The translations under genes and the position numbers were made by a program. From Angomonas ambiguus (taxonomy: Eukaryota; Euglenozoa; Kinetoplastea; Trypanosomatida; Trypanosomatidae), in contig JADNSB010000087.1 in the NCBI GenBank assembly GCA_019695575.1, positions 14,157 to 78,156 on the forward strand: a stretch of DNA of 64,000 nt, in the 5' to 3' direction. Under the pieces are notes generated by a model. The model was given only the letters and a program-made list of their open reading frames with translations. It searched no databases and was not told the DNA's origin. Below, one piece after another: positions 62,569 through 64,000 of the stretch (positions within the stretch are counted from its first letter, which is position 1; the number at the start of each line of letters is the position of its first letter).

Positions 62569-64000
62569 TTAAACTTGTCGCTTGTAATTGCGCTTGTTCG
62601 CCTTCTTCCCTCTCCCCTTGATACGGCGCGGTCCGTGCTTGATATACCCGGGCACCCTTGCGGAGGGGTCGGACTTCTTATGATTGCGATTAAAGCGACT
62701 ACGATTAAAATCTTTTCTGGCCTTCTTCTTTTGAGCGCGTCTCGGGAGCTCAATGTTGGAGTTTTCGGACTGTCCTGTGAGTGCGCGGCGATCGCGAGCC
62801 TTTCGTCCATCCTCATCATCACTGCCCTCGTCTTGATCTTGATCAAAGCGGATCCGCATCTGCTCCGTTTTCCCAGCCTTCACTCGAGTCACCAACGTCC
62901 CCAACACCTTGAAGTCCTCAGGGTGGTCTAATAAGAAGTCCTGCAGGCTGTGACCGAGACAGCCGTCAAAGCGGGCATTGAAGGCAGTCCACTTGCCTAT
63001 GAGGTTACCGACACTGCCGATCTGCATGGGTTTTTGTTTGGGGGGAAGTGCCATCAGAATTTCTGACAACGCTATTTGACGCATTTTTTTGACATGCAGC
63101 GCCCTCTGTTCAGTGAGAGGAAGTGGTTTCCATGGAAGAGGGTAGAAGACGACCGGGGCGGCGACCTTGACGTCGTACTGCTGATAGAGAAGCACTGACC
63201 GGGGTAGCACTTTACCCCTACCCGTCAGGGGTTTGATCTCCATCGATGGATCCTCACTGTCGCCCTGCTCTTTGGACTTGCGCGCCTCCTCCTTCCTCGT
63301 TTTCCGCTCCTGGCGATTGTTATTCCCCGGCAGGAGGAAGCAGTTGGTGAGGAAGGAGGAGAGGCTTCCTAACAGAGGGGCCAAAGTGTAGGACCACAGA
63401 AGGCGCTCCTCCAATCGCTCTATCGGCAAGGAAAACTCAGCGACGGTGTCGTAGAGAAGATGCGCCAGAATGACCAAAAACTCTGCAAAAGCGGCACTGA
63501 CCTTCGCCCCATAACGGCTCTTGATACGAGACACCATCTCGCTGCGAGTTTTGTTGAGTTTTTTGAAAGTGAGTTTGCCAGGCAGCACACGCGTCAGGCC
63601 CCAAGCGGCGCCGAGTGTGTCGATGATGTTGGGCGGACTGATATCAAAGAGGTAGCACAGCGTGGCTTGGAGCTGTAGGTCGGGCTCGGTGCTATAGTAG
63701 TTGTGGTACTTTTCCTTCTCGTTCGCGGTAACCCCATCTGAGGTGGGTTCAGCTTCCGTTTTTGCCTTCTTTGGACTTTCTGCCTTGTCTTTGCCCTTCA
63801 TGGTGAGAGGAGGCAGCTGTCGTACAGTGAAGGAAACGGTTCTCAGCGCCACGTCCGCCAGCGCACTTCCCTTTTTGGCAGAAAAATTCTCAGAGCGCTC
63901 GACCAGTTGACGTACCACCTCAGCGAGTCGGTGGTGTGCATGAGGGAGATTCATGGAGCCCCAGTGATAGCTGAGGGTGTACCGCAACACCTCCTCCACT
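62569..64000 (-). CDS. Basic-tailed protein, probably nucleolar, cut by the right edge
   Basis: The frame is open to the window edge, so the true start lies outside. The first in-window Met is 15 codons inside (MNLPHAHHRLAEVV). Family not recognised. The visible 476 residues contain a Lys/Glu-rich loop (about 65-95), a helical globular part (LCYLFDISPPNIIDTLGAAW, FAEFLVILAHLLYDTVAEFS), a second conserved-looking block (VAAPVVFYPLPWKPLPLTEQ, FDGCLGHSLQDFLLDHPEDF) and a strongly basic C-terminus (RRIKGRGKKANKRNYKRQV). Such tails are typical of nucleolar or ribosome-assembly proteins. That localisation is inference. Confidence 0.7.
   Translation of the reverse strand, partial: VEEVLRYTLSYHWGSMNLPHAHHRLAEVVRQLVERSENFSAKKGSALADVALRTVSFTVRQLPPLTMKGKDKAESPKKAKTEAEPTSDGVTANEKEKYHNYYSTEPDLQLQATLCYLFDISPPNIIDTLGAAWGLTRVLPGKLTFKKLNKTRSEMVSRIKSRYGAKVSAAFAEFLVILAHLLYDTVAEFSLPIERLEERLLWSYTLAPLLGSLSSFLTNCFLLPGNNNRQERKTRKEEARKSKEQGDSEDPSMEIKPLTGRGKVLPRSVLLYQQYDVKVAAPVVFYPLPWKPLPLTEQRALHVKKMRQIALSEILMALPPKQKPMQIGSVGNLIGKWTAFNARFDGCLGHSLQDFLLDHPEDFKVLGTLVTRVKAGKTEQMRIRFDQDQDEGSDDEDGRKARDRRALTGQSENSNIELPRRAQKKKARKDFNRSRFNRNHKKSDPSARVPGYIKHGPRRIKGRGKKANKRNYKRQV

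Noticed and set aside
1-64000. Dictyostelium-like origin suggested by poly-Asn proteins and a DIRS-type element
   Set aside because: All host genes lie on one strand without introns, trans-splicing-type tracts precede them, coding GC is moderate, and P1 and ankyrin-bearing PFK-2 fit kinetoplastids better.
1-64000. CRISPR arrays, tRNA or rRNA genes
   Set aside because: The regular repeats are simple triplets within coding sequence, and no cloverleaf or rRNA-like stretch was recognised in the spacers; a covariance-model scan was not possible.

Overview
The window looks like nuclear DNA of a kinetoplastid protist (trypanosomatid or bodonid relative). Twenty-one host genes can be supported. All lie on the minus strand, none shows an intron, and short AT-rich spacers separate them. 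Most genes are preceded, in their own sense, by a polypyrimidine tract and an AG, as expected for polycistronic transcription resolved by trans-splicing. The acidic ribosomal protein P1, the ankyrin-bearing 6-phosphofructo-2-kinase and a tyrosine-recombinase retroelement fit this group. Genus cannot be fixed by eye. The most striking local trait is expansion of AAT codons: many proteins carry dozens of runs of 5 to 14 asparagines, seen on the plus strand as ATT repeats.

Layout. At the left edge (1-239) the start of a minus-strand gene runs off the window. After an AT-rich spacer, about 1600-6743 holds the only plus-strand coding unit, a nearly whole DIRS/VIPER-like retroelement. It has a gag-like region, a Ulp1-type cysteine protease, a tyrosine recombinase, reverse transcriptase and RNase H. 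The minus-strand cluster then reads, in coordinate order: an Asn-rich TLDc-domain protein; two identical P1 genes; an Asn-rich unknown; COX17; a degenerate TatD-like protein; a mitochondrial NYN-like protein; a type I surface protein with a frameshift; tubulin chaperone E without CAP-Gly; a PaiA-like acetyltransferase; a giant AGC kinase; a Pol III RPC9/C17-like subunit; PFK-2/FBPase-2 with ankyrin repeats and a dead phosphatase; a leucine-rich-repeat protein; a polytopic membrane protein; a 2,388-residue coiled-coil protein; a choline/ethanolamine phosphotransferase; two unknowns; and a basic, probably nucleolar protein cut by the right edge.

The genes do not form one pathway. They are a typical mixed polycistron: translation, Pol III transcription, copper delivery to cytochrome oxidase, tubulin folding, fructose-2,6-bisphosphate control, phospholipid synthesis and signalling. 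The main points of interest are the protease-bearing retroelement lying antisense to the cluster, folded domains split by Asn runs or very long insertions (TLDc, AGC kinase, RPC9), and two proteins whose catalytic residues appear lost (TatD-like, FBPase-2). All domain calls come from reading motifs by eye; no database search was run.
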